From assembly GCF_014196055.1 (NCBI RefSeq), contig NZ_JACICY010000006.1:221652-285651 (forward strand): a DNA stretch of 64,000 nucleotides. Direction: 5' to 3'. Position 1 is the first letter of the stretch; each line of letters opens with the position of its first letter. The notes beneath the pieces are model-generated. The model did not search any database. It saw only the letters and a program-made list of their open reading frames with translations, and was not told where the DNA came from. Shown here in pieces: positions 1-8,391 of the stretch. The stretch is from Novosphingobium hassiacum (GTDB lineage Bacteria > Pseudomonadota > Alphaproteobacteria > Sphingomonadales > Sphingomonadaceae). A program made the translations under genes and the position numbers.

Positions 1-2
1 AC

Positions 3-932
3 ATGCCCGCCGAGGCCAAGTTCGCCGCACTGCCCAAGCGCCGCAAGTCTGCCCCCAGCGCTTTCCTGACCGTGCAGGAGGGTTGCGACAAGTTCTGCAC
101 GTACTGCGTCGTGCCTTATACGCGCGGGGCGGAAATCTCGCGTCCGTTCAGTGATCTGGTCGAGGAGGCGACGCTGCTCGTGGCGGGCGGCGCAGTCGAG
201 ATCACGCTGCTGGGGCAGAACGTCAACGCCTGGATGGGCGAGGACCACAAGGGCCGCGCTGTCGGGCTGGACGGGTTGATCCGGACGCTCGCAGCGAACC
301 CCGACCTGCAGCGCATCCGCTATACCACCAGCCATCCCAACGACATGACCGACGCGCTGATCGCGGCACATGGCGAGATCGACAAGCTCATGCCGTTCCT
401 GCACTTGCCGGTGCAGGCTGGCAGCGACCGTGTGCTCAAGGCGATGAACCGTAGCCACAGCGTCGAAAGCTATCTGCGGGTGCTCGACCGGGTGCGCGCG
501 GTGCGTCCCGACATCGCGCTGTCCGGTGATTTTATCGTGGGATTTCCGGGCGAGACGGACGCCGAGTTTGCCGAAACGCTGCGCCTGGTCGATGCGGTCG
601 GATACGCGCAGGCGTTTAGTTTCAAGTATTCTGCCCGCCCGGGCACGCCTGCCGCAACGATGGCCGATCATATCTCGGCCGAGGTCATGGACGAGCGGCT
701 GCAGCGGCTGCAGGCTGCATTGCAGCGCGATTCGCAGGCGTTCAACGCCGCGAGCGTCGGCAAGCGCTGTCACATTCTCGTCGATCGGCGGGGCAAGCTC
801 GTCGGGCAGTGGCTGGGCAAGTCGCCCTGGCTGCAATCGGTCCATTTCATGGGCGATGCAGCGATCGGCGATCTCGTTGAAGTCGACCTGATCGAGGCCG
901 GTCCTAACTCGCTGACAGGGCGGCTGGTTTAA
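3..932 (+). CDS. miaB: MiaB tRNA methylthiotransferase, 3' part
   Basis: C-terminal part of the radical-SAM enzyme that adds the 2-methylthio group to N6-isopentenyladenosine-37 of tRNAs reading UNN codons. The reading frame is open at the window edge, so the N-terminal UPF0004 domain and the true start lie upstream. What is visible is the radical-SAM cluster motif C-x3-C-x2-C in GCDKFCTYC, the LLGQNVNAW segment typical of the MiaB family, and a C-terminal TRAM-type RNA-binding domain (about the last 65 residues). It is followed by phoH, ybeY and corC, the order known from many proteobacteria. The family call is secure; only the 5' end is unknown. Confidence 0.95.
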   Translation: MPAEAKFAALPKRRKSAPSAFLTVQEGCDKFCTYCVVPYTRGAEISRPFSDLVEEATLLVAGGAVEITLLGQNVNAWMGEDHKGRAVGLDGLIRTLAANPDLQRIRYTTSHPNDMTDALIAAHGEIDKLMPFLHLPVQAGSDRVLKAMNRSHSVESYLRVLDRVRAVRPDIALSGDFIVGFPGETDAEFAETLRLVDAVGYAQAFSFKYSARPGTPAATMADHISAEVMDERLQRLQAALQRDSQAFNAASVGKRCHILVDRRGKLVGQWLGKSPWLQSVHFMGDAAIGDLVEVDLIEAGPNSLTGRLV

Positions 933-1029
933 ACTCCTGTGGAATAGCGGCGAATTCAACGCGCGCCGCCTTGTGCGCGGGCCATCCGTTCCTATTCTCC
1001 AGACAGGTCTTTACCCCTGAAAGGAGAGC

Positions 1030-2064
1030 ATGGCCCGAAAACTCCCACGCGCCCATGATGAGGCGCATCACCGTCCGGACCACCGTACCGATCTGCATCG
1101 GCGCGCGCGGATCGAGGTGGAATTCGATGAACAGACCGTGCTCGGCGCGTTGTTCGGCCAGTTCGACACCAATCTCGTGCATATCGAAAACCGGTTGGGA
1201 GTTTACATTTCGGCACGCGGCAACCGCGTGATGATTGAAGGGCCTGACGATGCGGTGGCGCGCGCGCGCGATGTGCTCAAGGGCATGCACCAGCGGCTGC
1301 TGACCGGGCAGGAACTGGATACAGGCGCTGTCGAATCACTGATCGCGATGAGCGTCGAGCCGACGCTGGAGGGGATCATTACCGGTATGCCGGGTGGCAC
1401 TCCGCCGATCATGATCCGCACGCGCAAGAAGACCATCGTTCCGCGCAGCCCAACGCAGATCGAATACATGAAGGCGCTCATTTCCAACGACGTGATCTTT
1501 GCGCTCGGCCCAGCGGGTACGGGCAAGACCTATGTCGCGGTGGCGCAGGCGGTGGCGCAATTGATCTCGGGCTCGGTGCAGCGGCTGATTCTTTCTCGTC
1601 CGGCAGTGGAAGCGGGCGAGCGGCTTGGCTTTCTGCCCGGCGACATGAAGGAGAAGGTCGATCCGTACCTGCGCCCGCTGTACGATGCGCTCTACGATTG
1701 CATGCCGCCCGAGCAGGTCGAGCGGCGACTTGCATCGGGTGAAATCGAGATTGCTCCGATCGCATTCATGCGTGGCCGAACGCTGGCAGATGCTTTCGTG
1801 ATCCTCGACGAGGCGCAGAACACCACGCCGATGCAGATGAAGATGTTCCTGACGCGCTTCGGTCAGAACAGCCGCATGGTCGTGTGCGGTGATCCGAAAC
1901 AAACCGACTTGCCAGGCGGAGTTGGTGCCAGCGGGCTGAACGATGCGGTGCAACGGTTGGAGGGCGTCGAGGGAATAGCCACGGTACGTTTCGGCGTGGC
2001 CGACGTGGTCCGCCATCCCATCGTCGGCCGGATCGTCGAGGCCTATGAAGGTAAAGACGCGTGA
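1030..2064 (+). CDS. phoH: PhoH-family ATPase (YbeZ type)
   Basis: Cytoplasmic PhoH/YbeZ-type protein of 344 residues, a predicted ATPase/RNA helicase-like partner of the RNase YbeY. An N-terminal KH-like region is followed by a Walker A motif GPAGTGKT starting near residue 160 and a Walker B-type VILDEAQN near residue 257. The ATG is preceded by a strong AAAGGAGAG ribosome-binding site, which fixes the start. It lies about 100 bp after miaB and 55 bp before ybeY in the same direction, so the three are probably co-transcribed for tRNA/rRNA maturation. Nothing unusual in length or motifs. Confidence 0.95.
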   Translation: MARKLPRAHDEAHHRPDHRTDLHRRARIEVEFDEQTVLGALFGQFDTNLVHIENRLGVYISARGNRVMIEGPDDAVARARDVLKGMHQRLLTGQELDTGAVESLIAMSVEPTLEGIITGMPGGTPPIMIRTRKKTIVPRSPTQIEYMKALISNDVIFALGPAGTGKTYVAVAQAVAQLISGSVQRLILSRPAVEAGERLGFLPGDMKEKVDPYLRPLYDALYDCMPPEQVERRLASGEIEIAPIAFMRGRTLADAFVILDEAQNTTPMQMKMFLTRFGQNSRMVVCGDPKQTDLPGGVGASGLNDAVQRLEGVEGIATVRFGVADVVRHPIVGRIVEAYEGKDA

Positions 2065-2119
2065 CGTTTGTTGGTTTCCGCTCTTTTTCCCCTCCCCTTC
2101 ACAGGAGGGGGCTTAAGGC

Positions 2120-2623
2120 ATGACCGCGCCGATCCTTGAGATGGATATCGATCCGGTGTGGGGGGATGCGATCGACTGGGAGGCGCTCGCCAACCGGGCG
2201 GCTGAGGCCACTGCAAAAGTTGCGCCGGAACTGGCGCACGACAACCTGCTGGTCAGCTTGGTCATGGCTGACGACGATGAAGTTCACGCGCTGAACAAGC
2301 AGTGGCGGGCCAAGGACAAGCCGACCAACGTACTTTCGTTTCCGATGCTTAGCCGCACGGAAGTGCTGCATGCAGGAGCTGATGAAGGCGCGCCGGGTAT
2401 GCTTGGCGACCTGATCCTGGCGCATGGAGTTTGCGGGCGTGAGGCGGCGGACAAGGGCGTGTCGGTCGAGGTGCACGCCAGCCACCTGATCGTCCACGGA
2501 CTGCTGCATCTGGCGGGCTACGACCATGAAACGGGCGAGACGCAAGCCGAGGAAATGGAGAATCTGGAGCGGAAGGCGCTTGCACTGATGGGCATCGCCG
2601 ACCCATATGCGGTCGAAGACTGA
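2120..2623 (+). CDS. ybeY: YbeY endoribonuclease / rRNA maturation factor
   Basis: Zinc-dependent single-strand endoribonuclease needed for 16S rRNA 3'-end maturation and ribosome quality control; 167 residues, normal for the family. The metal-binding signature H-G-x-L-H-x-x-G-Y-D-H is complete (HGLLHLAGYDH, beginning at His126). It has an AGGAGGGGG stretch about 8 bases before the start codon. It lies between phoH and corC, its usual neighbours, with 20 bp to the next gene. Confidence 0.95.
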   Translation: MTAPILEMDIDPVWGDAIDWEALANRAAEATAKVAPELAHDNLLVSLVMADDDEVHALNKQWRAKDKPTNVLSFPMLSRTEVLHAGADEGAPGMLGDLILAHGVCGREAADKGVSVEVHASHLIVHGLLHLAGYDHETGETQAEEMENLERKALALMGIADPYAVED

Positions 2624-2643
2624 CATTTGGGGAGTTTCGAGTA

Positions 2644-3600
2644 GTGCCCGAGGGCAATGGCTCCACCGGCGACAGCCGGTCGGGAGACGCAGACAGTAGT
2701 AGCAGCCCGGCTTTATGGCGCGCGCTGTGGCGTGCGATCAAGGCGTTCTTTCGCGGTCCGGATCAGGACCAGTCGCTGCGCGCGCAGATCGAGGAAGCGA
2801 TCGACGAGCACGAGGGCGAGCCGCATCACGCCGGTGCCGAGAACGGCGATCTGGTGCCGCTCGAACGGCAGATGCTGCGTAATCTGCTCCACTTCAGCGA
2901 ACATGACGCCGACGACGTGGCGATTCCGCGTGGCGAGATCATCGCGGTACCCGCGTCGGCGACGTTCGAGGAACTGGTCGCTGCGTTTGCCGAGAGCGGT
3001 CACAGCCGGTTGCCGGTCTATGGCGAGTCGCTCGACGACATCCGCGGCATGATGCACATCAAGGACATGTTCGGGATCGTGGCCGGCATGGCGCTTTCGG
3101 GCAAAGCGCCGCCCAGGGAATGGGCAAGCCTGATGCGCCAGCCGCTGTTCGTGCCACAGGCGCGCGGCGCGCTTGACGTATTGGCAGACATGCGCAGCAG
3201 GCGCATGCACTTGGCGGTGGTCATCGACGAGTATTCAGGAACGGACGGCATCATCACGATCGAGGATCTGGTCGAGGAGATCATCGGCGAGATCGAGGAC
3301 GAGCATGACGACGCCCCGACCGAGATGATCCGCCGGATCGATCCCGACACGTGGGAAGCCGATGCCCGCGCCGAACTCGACGATGTCGCCGAAACGGTCG
3401 ATGCGCGGCTTGCAGAGGTCGAGGAAGACGTCGATACGCTCGGCGGCCTTGCGGTCGTGCTGGCAGGCGAAGTGCCCAAGGTCGGCCGCGTGCTCGAACA
3501 TGCCAGCGGCTGGCGACTGGAAGTGACCGCGGGCGACGAACGCCGCCTGACGCGCCTGCGGCTCCACGCGCCCAAGGCGATCGAAGACGTTGAGGAATAG
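2644..3600 (+). CDS. corC: CorC/HlyC-type CBS-domain protein
   Basis: Cytosolic protein of 318 residues with a tandem CBS pair (about residues 85-215) followed by a CorC/HlyC domain (about 225-305), the YbeX/CorC architecture linked to magnesium/cobalt efflux and, through ybeY linkage, to ribosome biology. The chosen start is GTG; GGGGAG lies about 13 bases upstream. It has no transmembrane segment, so it is not the membrane-anchored paralogue. It closes the miaB-phoH-ybeY cluster, but lnt, the usual next gene, is replaced by a LysR gene 9 bp downstream. Confidence 0.9.
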   Translation: MPEGNGSTGDSRSGDADSSSSPALWRALWRAIKAFFRGPDQDQSLRAQIEEAIDEHEGEPHHAGAENGDLVPLERQMLRNLLHFSEHDADDVAIPRGEIIAVPASATFEELVAAFAESGHSRLPVYGESLDDIRGMMHIKDMFGIVAGMALSGKAPPREWASLMRQPLFVPQARGALDVLADMRSRRMHLAVVIDEYSGTDGIITIEDLVEEIIGEIEDEHDDAPTEMIRRIDPDTWEADARAELDDVAETVDARLAEVEEDVDTLGGLAVVLAGEVPKVGRVLEHASGWRLEVTAGDERRLTRLRLHAPKAIEDVEE

Positions 3601-3609
3601 GATAAGACG

Positions 3610-4491
3610 ATGATTCGCCGCCTGCCCCCACTGCGCTCGCTCGAGGCGTTCATTCGCGTCGTGCGCGCAGGCTCGGCCAAGACCGCGGCGGCCGAACTGG
3701 CACTGAGCCCGTCGGCGCTGTCGCGTCGGCTGGGCGCGCTCGAAGAGTTCGTGGGCAAGGCACTATTCGAGCGCAAGCACCAGGCGCTCAAGCTGACCGA
3801 GGAAGGCCAGCAGTTGTACGACGCAGTGGCACCGCTGATCGACGAGATGGCTGATCGCGTGGACCGGTTGATCGACACCGGCAAGGTCATGCGCCTGCGG
3901 CTGGGCGTGCTGCCGCTGTTCGGCAGCCAGCGCCTGTTCCCGCGGCTGGGCGAGTTGCGCAAGCTGCATCCGCAACTGCACATCGACATCGATTCAGGCC
4001 ATGCCGCCGAGACCAAGCTTGGCGATACGATCGACGCGGCTATCGTGTTGTCGGAAGGGCCGGACGCGGCGTTGCATTCGGTGCGGCTCGACCACAATCG
4101 CGTCCATGCGATCACATCCACGGCCCTTGCGAGTGAGTTGGGCGAGCGGCCGGACATGGCCAAGCTGTCGAAGCAGACGTTTCTGATCCACAACGACCTG
4201 CCGATGAGCTTCGAGGCGTGGAAGAAGGCGCTGCATCTGGAAAAGCTGGAGCCTGCCGCGATCGATCACTTCGATTCAGGCCAGTTGATCCTCGAGGCCG
4301 CTGCGCAAGGGCTGGGCATCGCGATCATGCATGACGATCACTATCATCGCAGCCACGATCCGCGCTTGGCACGGCTGTTCGATATCGACGTCGACAGCCC
4401 CTATTCGTACTGGTTCGTGTGCCGCCCGCGCGCGCTGCAATCGCGCCCGGTGCGCCTGTTCCACGACTGGATGCTGAAGGCAGGGCTCTAG
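3610..4491 (+). CDS. LysR-family transcriptional regulator (GcvA-like)
   Basis: 293-residue LysR regulator. The N-terminal winged helix (LPPLRSLEAFIRV, then SALSRRLGALEE) resembles the GcvA/AmpR subgroup; the rest is a periplasmic-binding-like effector domain. It starts 9 bp after corC and may be read from that operon. Its stop overlaps tail-to-tail by 4 bp with the gamma-glutamylcyclotransferase gene on the other strand. No divergent target gene adjoins it, so its regulon cannot be guessed from context. Confidence 0.85.
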   Translation: MIRRLPPLRSLEAFIRVVRAGSAKTAAAELALSPSALSRRLGALEEFVGKALFERKHQALKLTEEGQQLYDAVAPLIDEMADRVDRLIDTGKVMRLRLGVLPLFGSQRLFPRLGELRKLHPQLHIDIDSGHAAETKLGDTIDAAIVLSEGPDAALHSVRLDHNRVHAITSTALASELGERPDMAKLSKQTFLIHNDLPMSFEAWKKALHLEKLEPAAIDHFDSGQLILEAAAQGLGIAIMHDDHYHRSHDPRLARLFDIDVDSPYSYWFVCRPRALQSRPVRLFHDWMLKAGL

Positions 4492-4919
4492 GAGCCGAAC
4501 GCCTTCAGCCGGTGGCGGGTGACATAGGCGGCAAAGTCACCGCTTGGAATAATCCGCAGGCCAGTGTGAAGCGGCCGGTTGTAGCGATAGGCGTGGGCTC
4601 TCACCTGCCCCTTGCCGGCTATCCGCACGCGGAGGGAACGCCTGACGTACTCGGATCGCGACCTGCGGCGCGGATCGAATTCTTCGTAAGCATCGAGCAG
4701 CCGGGCAACGCGCTGTGGCAGGCGATAGACACGGCCCGCGACTTGCCCCCTTCCCGCACACAATACCGGATACCAGCCTTGTGGGGCGCGGACCGCGCGC
4801 AACTGTCCGCACACGAACGCGCGCCGTCCGCCTTCAAGCAGCGGCAGCAGCACGCGAGTCATCGCGTTATCGTGGTCCTGCGTGAGCGTGCCGTAGAAGA
4901 AGAACCAGCGGCCGCGCAT
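4488..4919 (-). CDS. Gamma-glutamylcyclotransferase family protein (AIG2-like)
   Basis: 143-residue cytosolic protein of the GGCT/AIG2 fold, which releases 5-oxoproline from gamma-glutamyl amines or peptides. The substrate-loop signature FFYGTL is at the N terminus, and the expected acidic catalytic residue lies in DAYEEFDP. The start codon forms a TGATG junction with the stop of hisN, so the two are translationally coupled. The arginine-rich middle is somewhat unusual. The actual substrate is unknown. Confidence 0.75.
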   Translation of the reverse strand: MRGRWFFFYGTLTQDHDNAMTRVLLPLLEGGRRAFVCGQLRAVRAPQGWYPVLCAGRGQVAGRVYRLPQRVARLLDAYEEFDPRRRSRSEYVRRSLRVRIAGKGQVRAHAYRYNRPLHTGLRIIPSGDFAAYVTRHRLKAFGS

Positions 4920-5698
4920 CAGTGTCCGCAGGCAAGCGCCTCGACGACGTCATCGAGCCGCGCGGAATCACCTACCGCGATCACGTGGCCATCCGAGCCC
5001 GCGTGCAGCGGCTCGCCGTTCCAGTCGGCCATCGTGCCGCCCGCGCCTTCGACGATGGGCACGAGCGCGGCCCAATCGTGGATCTTGAGGCCGGCTTCGC
5101 ACACGACGTCGAGCTGCCCGGTGGCGAGCATCGCGTAGTTGTAGCAATCGCCGCCCATGACCATGCGCTTGTGGTCGGTCTGCGCGGCAAGCCCCATGAA
5201 GTGCCCGCCATCGTGATCGTCGAAGTAATGTGGGCCGGTCGTCGCGAGCGTGGCTTCGGACAGTTCGCGGCAGGGGCGCGTGCGCACCGGTTTGCCGTTG
5301 AGCGTGGTCGCCATGCCAGCCGCGCCGATCCAGCGTTCGCCGGTAATCGGCTGATCGATCACGCCAAGGACGGGAAAGCCTTCGACCATGAGCGCGATCA
5401 GCGTGCCGAAAATCGGGCGCCCGGCAAGGAACCCGGCGGTCCCGTCGATCGGATCGAGTACCCAGCTACGACCGGACGAGCCCGAGACCGCGCCGAACTC
5501 CTCACCGATCACGGTATCGCGCGGAACTTCGGCGGTAAGGATCCGGCGCATGGCTTCTTCGGCGGCGCGGTCGGCCAGTGTAACCGGAGTGGCATCGCCC
5601 TTGCGCTCCGCTGCTACGGCGCGAAAATATGGCCGGATGACCGCGCCCGCAACGTCGGCGAGGCGGCGGGCGAGAGCGATGTCGTTATCGAGTTTCAT
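4919..5698 (-). CDS. hisN: Histidinol-phosphatase, inositol-monophosphatase type
   Basis: 259-residue Mg2+-dependent phosphatase of the inositol monophosphatase superfamily. The metal site is visible: GEEFG, then VLDPIDGTAGF, and later a HDWAALVPIVEGAGG segment for the third metal ligand. The wording of these motifs matches the HisN group, which dephosphorylates L-histidinol phosphate in histidine biosynthesis in Sphingomonadales and actinobacteria. It is upstream of, and overlaps by one base, the GGCT-like gene. An inositol- or nucleotide-phosphatase role is the main alternative. Confidence 0.85.
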   Translation of the reverse strand: MKLDNDIALARRLADVAGAVIRPYFRAVAAERKGDATPVTLADRAAEEAMRRILTAEVPRDTVIGEEFGAVSGSSGRSWVLDPIDGTAGFLAGRPIFGTLIALMVEGFPVLGVIDQPITGERWIGAAGMATTLNGKPVRTRPCRELSEATLATTGPHYFDDHDGGHFMGLAAQTDHKRMVMGGDCYNYAMLATGQLDVVCEAGLKIHDWAALVPIVEGAGGTMADWNGEPLHAGSDGHVIAVGDSARLDDVVEALACGH

Positions 5699-5761
5699 GG
5701 GTCCGGCTGTGCCCTCAAGCGACCGAAGAGGTCAACCCGTTGCACCTGATATTGCGCTGCA

Positions 5762-5785
5762 GCGAATGTTTCTTGCAACATTTGC
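5762..5785. promoter_or_regulatory. Imperfect dyad upstream of the AraC-type gene
   Basis: GCGAATGT and ACATTTGC form 8-bp arms with one mismatch around an 8-bp spacer, in the 133-bp gap between divergent hisN and the AraC-family gene. Its place and size suit an operator for either gene. No second copy was found, so this is a weak call. Confidence 0.3.
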
Positions 5786-5831
5786 TATCGCGTGACGCTT
5801 GGCACAGTAGCTAAATATCCAACGCGCTAGG

Positions 5832-6806
5832 GTGGCTGCAAGAATACAGGGGCGCAAGGGCATGAGTCGGAACAACAAACCGGGGGTCGACCACACCATC
5901 GTCTCGCCCAACGGGGTGACTAAGGATGGTCAGCCGATTTCATACAGTCGCGCTCCGGCCTCCGATCTGGAGCCGTGGGTCGGACGTTTCTACGTCACGG
6001 TGGTCGATACGCCACCCGATCATCGGCTCGACTGCGGTTTGCTGAGCGATTTTGCCAGTATCCGCGTGCAGTTGCGTGGAAAGTGGGAGGCGACGACGGC
6101 GGACGGTGTTCGGATGTCGGATCGCGCGGCTATGCTGTTTGGCCCACATTCACGCCGCATGCCGATCAGCGTCACGGGCAGTTTCACGAGCGTCGGTGTG
6201 TTTCTCCGGCCCGGCGCATGCCACGCGCTGAAGCTTCCGGTCACGACCTCCTTGATCGACAGGTTGTCGACATTTACCGAACTCGGCCTGCCCGAAGTCC
6301 GGTGGCTGGGCCTGTTCGATCCCGAAGCTACGCCCGAAGAGTGGATCGCAGCCATGGAGGCCGAGATGCGCAAGCTAGCCTTCGACCGCTCCGTGCGCGA
6401 GCCTGAGGCGATTTCGGCACGGTTCGAGGCGGAGGCGTTTGCCGATCCCACAGTCAACATCGCGCAGCTGGCGCACGATCTGGGGGTCGAGCAGCGGCGG
6501 CTCGAGCGTATCGTCAGGCGTGATTTCGGGATGACGCCCAAGCAGGTCCTGCGGCGGGCGCGGGCGCTTGACATGGCGAGCCATCTGCGAGGGGTGGCCG
6601 ATCAGGAGGAGGCCGAGGCGCTGGCCTTGCGCTATTACGACCAGAGCCACCTGATCCGCGAGTTCACCGCCATGTTCGGGATGAGCCCGCGCCAGTTCAC
6701 GGAACGACCGCAACCGCTGATGACTCTGGGGCTGGAAACGCGGCAGAGCCGTCGCCTCGAGGTGATCCAGCGAATCGCGCCGGGTGGGATCAAGCCCTGG
6801 GAATGA
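5832..6806 (+). CDS. AraC-family transcriptional regulator
   Basis: Regulator of up to 324 residues. A ligand-binding-like N-terminal half (about residues 30-190) precedes an AraC-type double helix-turn-helix C-terminal domain. The second HTH reads YYDQSHLIREFTAMFGMSPRQF, the classic AraC signature split as 'DQSHLIREF' and 'GMSPRQF'. Two starts are possible: GTG at 5832, or ATG at 5862. Neither has a well-placed ribosome-binding site, because an AAGGG sits only one base before the ATG. It is divergent from hisN; targets unknown. Confidence 0.85.
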   Translation: MAARIQGRKGMSRNNKPGVDHTIVSPNGVTKDGQPISYSRAPASDLEPWVGRFYVTVVDTPPDHRLDCGLLSDFASIRVQLRGKWEATTADGVRMSDRAAMLFGPHSRRMPISVTGSFTSVGVFLRPGACHALKLPVTTSLIDRLSTFTELGLPEVRWLGLFDPEATPEEWIAAMEAEMRKLAFDRSVREPEAISARFEAEAFADPTVNIAQLAHDLGVEQRRLERIVRRDFGMTPKQVLRRARALDMASHLRGVADQEEAEALALRYYDQSHLIREFTAMFGMSPRQFTERPQPLMTLGLETRQSRRLEVIQRIAPGGIKPWE

Positions 6807-6846
6807 TCGCGGTTGCGCGTGGCCGAGCGGCTGCGTAACGCGGGGA

Positions 6847-7209
6847 ATGGCAAGAGCTGACCGACTGGAACGTCTCGACAAACGCCGCTCCGAACTGGAG
6901 GCGGACTATCTGGAGGCCTTGATCGAGGCACTGCAGGTGACCGCGAGCGGCAAGTGGGGGCTGTTCGATCACACCGCCGACAAGATCATGCGCGCCGCGA
7001 CCCAGCCGGTGCTGGACAACCTGACCGAGCTTGCCGACCTCATCGCCGAGGCGCGCGAGACGCTGTTCATGGAGCCGTTCAGGCTGCACGACGAATTTCT
7101 GGCCGCGCGCGGCAAGCCGCCTGCGCAGGCAGTGGGCGAACCCAAGCAGGCGCGGGCGTGGCTTGAGCGGTTGAGGCTTGAGGCGAAAGCGCCGCCTGCC
7201 GAGAATTAG
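6847..7209 (+). CDS. Conserved hypothetical protein, helical
   Basis: 120-residue soluble, charged, probably all-helical protein beginning MARADRLERLDKRR. I do not recognise a characterised family. It has no signal peptide, membrane segment or cysteine. The ATG at 6847 gives a protein whose frame stays open and coding-like to 7209. It ends just before a G/C-rich hairpin repeat shared with prs on the opposite strand. Confidence 0.6.
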   Translation: MARADRLERLDKRRSELEADYLEALIEALQVTASGKWGLFDHTADKIMRAATQPVLDNLTELADLIAEARETLFMEPFRLHDEFLAARGKPPAQAVGEPKQARAWLERLRLEAKAPPAEN

Positions 7210-7223
7210 AATTTGATCACTTG

Positions 7224-7330
7224 CCCCTCCCCCTTGAGGGGGAGGCTGGGTGGGGGTGTACCACACAGGCGTAAACGCTCGGCTTTGCCTCGCTTCCCCT
7301 CCCCTAGCCCCTCCCCGTCGGGGAGGGGGA
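7224..7330. repeat. Paired G/C-rich hairpin repeat between convergent genes
   Basis: Two C/G-tract hairpins (about 7224-7258 and 7296-7330) are arranged roughly as inverted copies, with a less structured 37-bp middle. The left unit pairs CTCCCCC with GGGGGAG around TTGA and continues into GGCTGGGTGGGGGTG. A very similar pair lies at 11951-12039, again between the 3' ends of convergent genes. It probably acts as a two-way terminator or a REP-like element. Confidence 0.7.
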
Positions 7331-7354
7331 TTTTTGGTGAGTTGCGAGCTTCAG

Positions 7355-8290
7355 TTAATCGAACAGGCTGGAGACCGAGCTTTCGTCAGCGATGCGGCGG
7401 ACGGCCTCGCCGATCAACGGCGCGATGGTCAGGACGCGGATGCGATCGCAGGTGGCGGTCGCTTCGGTCGGCATGATCGTGTCGGTGATCACCAGTTCCT
7501 TGAGCGCGGAATTGGCAACACGCGCAACGGCTCCGCCCGAGAGCACACCGTGGGTAATATAGGCAGATACGCCAGCCGCGCCCGCATCGAGCAGCGCCTG
7601 GGCCGCGTTGCACAGGGTGCCGCCCGAATCGATGATATCGTCGATCAGGATGCACATGCGACCCTTGACCTCGCCGATGATGTTCATGACTTCGGACTGG
7701 CCGGGGCGATCGCGGCGCTTGTCGACGATGGCCAGCGGAGCGTTATTGAGACGCTTGGCCAGTGCACGGGCGCGCACCACGCCGCCGACGTCGGGCGAAA
7801 CCACCATCAGTTCCTGCGAACCGTAGCGCGTCTGGATGTCTGCCGCCATCACCGGGGCTGCGAACAGGTTGTCGGTCGGGATATCGAAGAAGCCCTGGAT
7901 CTGGCCCGCGTGAAGATCGACAGCAAGCACGCGATCCGCGCCTGCCGTAGTGATCAGGTTAGACACCAGCTTGGCCGAAATCGGCGTGCGCGGACCGGGT
8001 TTGCGATCCTGGCGGGCATAGCCGAAGTACGGAACGACCGCGGTGATACGTTTGGCCGAAGCGCGGCGCAGCGCGTCGATGCAGATCAGCAGTTCGAGCA
8101 GGTTATCGTTAGCCGGGTAGCTGGTCGACTGGACGACGAACACGTCTTCGCCGCGCACGTTCTCATGGATTTCCACGAAAACTTCCTCATCGGCAAAGCG
8201 GCGCACGCTCGCATCGGTCAGCGGCACTTCGAGATAAGCCGAAATGGCGCGCGCGAGCGGCAGGTTTGAGTTGCCGGCCATGATCTTCAT
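7355..8290 (-). CDS. prs: Ribose-phosphate pyrophosphokinase
   Basis: Makes PRPP from ribose 5-phosphate and ATP for nucleotide, histidine, tryptophan and NAD synthesis. With the start chosen at 8290 ([13 protein letters not shown]) it has 311 residues, the usual bacterial length; an upstream extension to 8368 is possible but lacks family similarity. Key motifs are [10 protein letters not shown] (ATP flexible loop), [11 protein letters not shown], and the PRPP loop [12 protein letters not shown]. It is convergent with the 120-residue hypothetical gene and divergent from nadE. Confidence 0.95.
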   Translation of the reverse strand: MKIMAGNSNLPLARAISAYLEVPLTDASVRRFADEEVFVEIHENVRGEDVFVVQSTSYPANDNLLELLICIDALRRASAKRITAVVPYFGYARQDRKPGPRTPISAKLVSNLITTAGADRVLAVDLHAGQIQGFFDIPTDNLFAAPVMAADIQTRYGSQELMVVSPDVGGVVRARALAKRLNNAPLAIVDKRRDRPGQSEVMNIIGEVKGRMCILIDDIIDSGGTLCNAAQALLDAGAAGVSAYITHGVLSGGAVARVANSALKELVITDTIMPTEATATCDRIRVLTIAPLIGEAVRRIADESSVSSLFD

Positions 8291-8391
8291 GCGTGCGATT
8301 CCCTCGGTAACGATCCCCGCGTGCGCATTAGCCCAAGATGACAGGTTTGCAACTCTTGCAGGCCGCATGGGTTGCGCCCTAGTGAGGAGGA

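Noticed and set aside
3018..4193. Long serine/arginine-rich open frame opposite corC and the LysR gene
   Set aside because: Composition is that of an antisense shadow of two well-supported genes.
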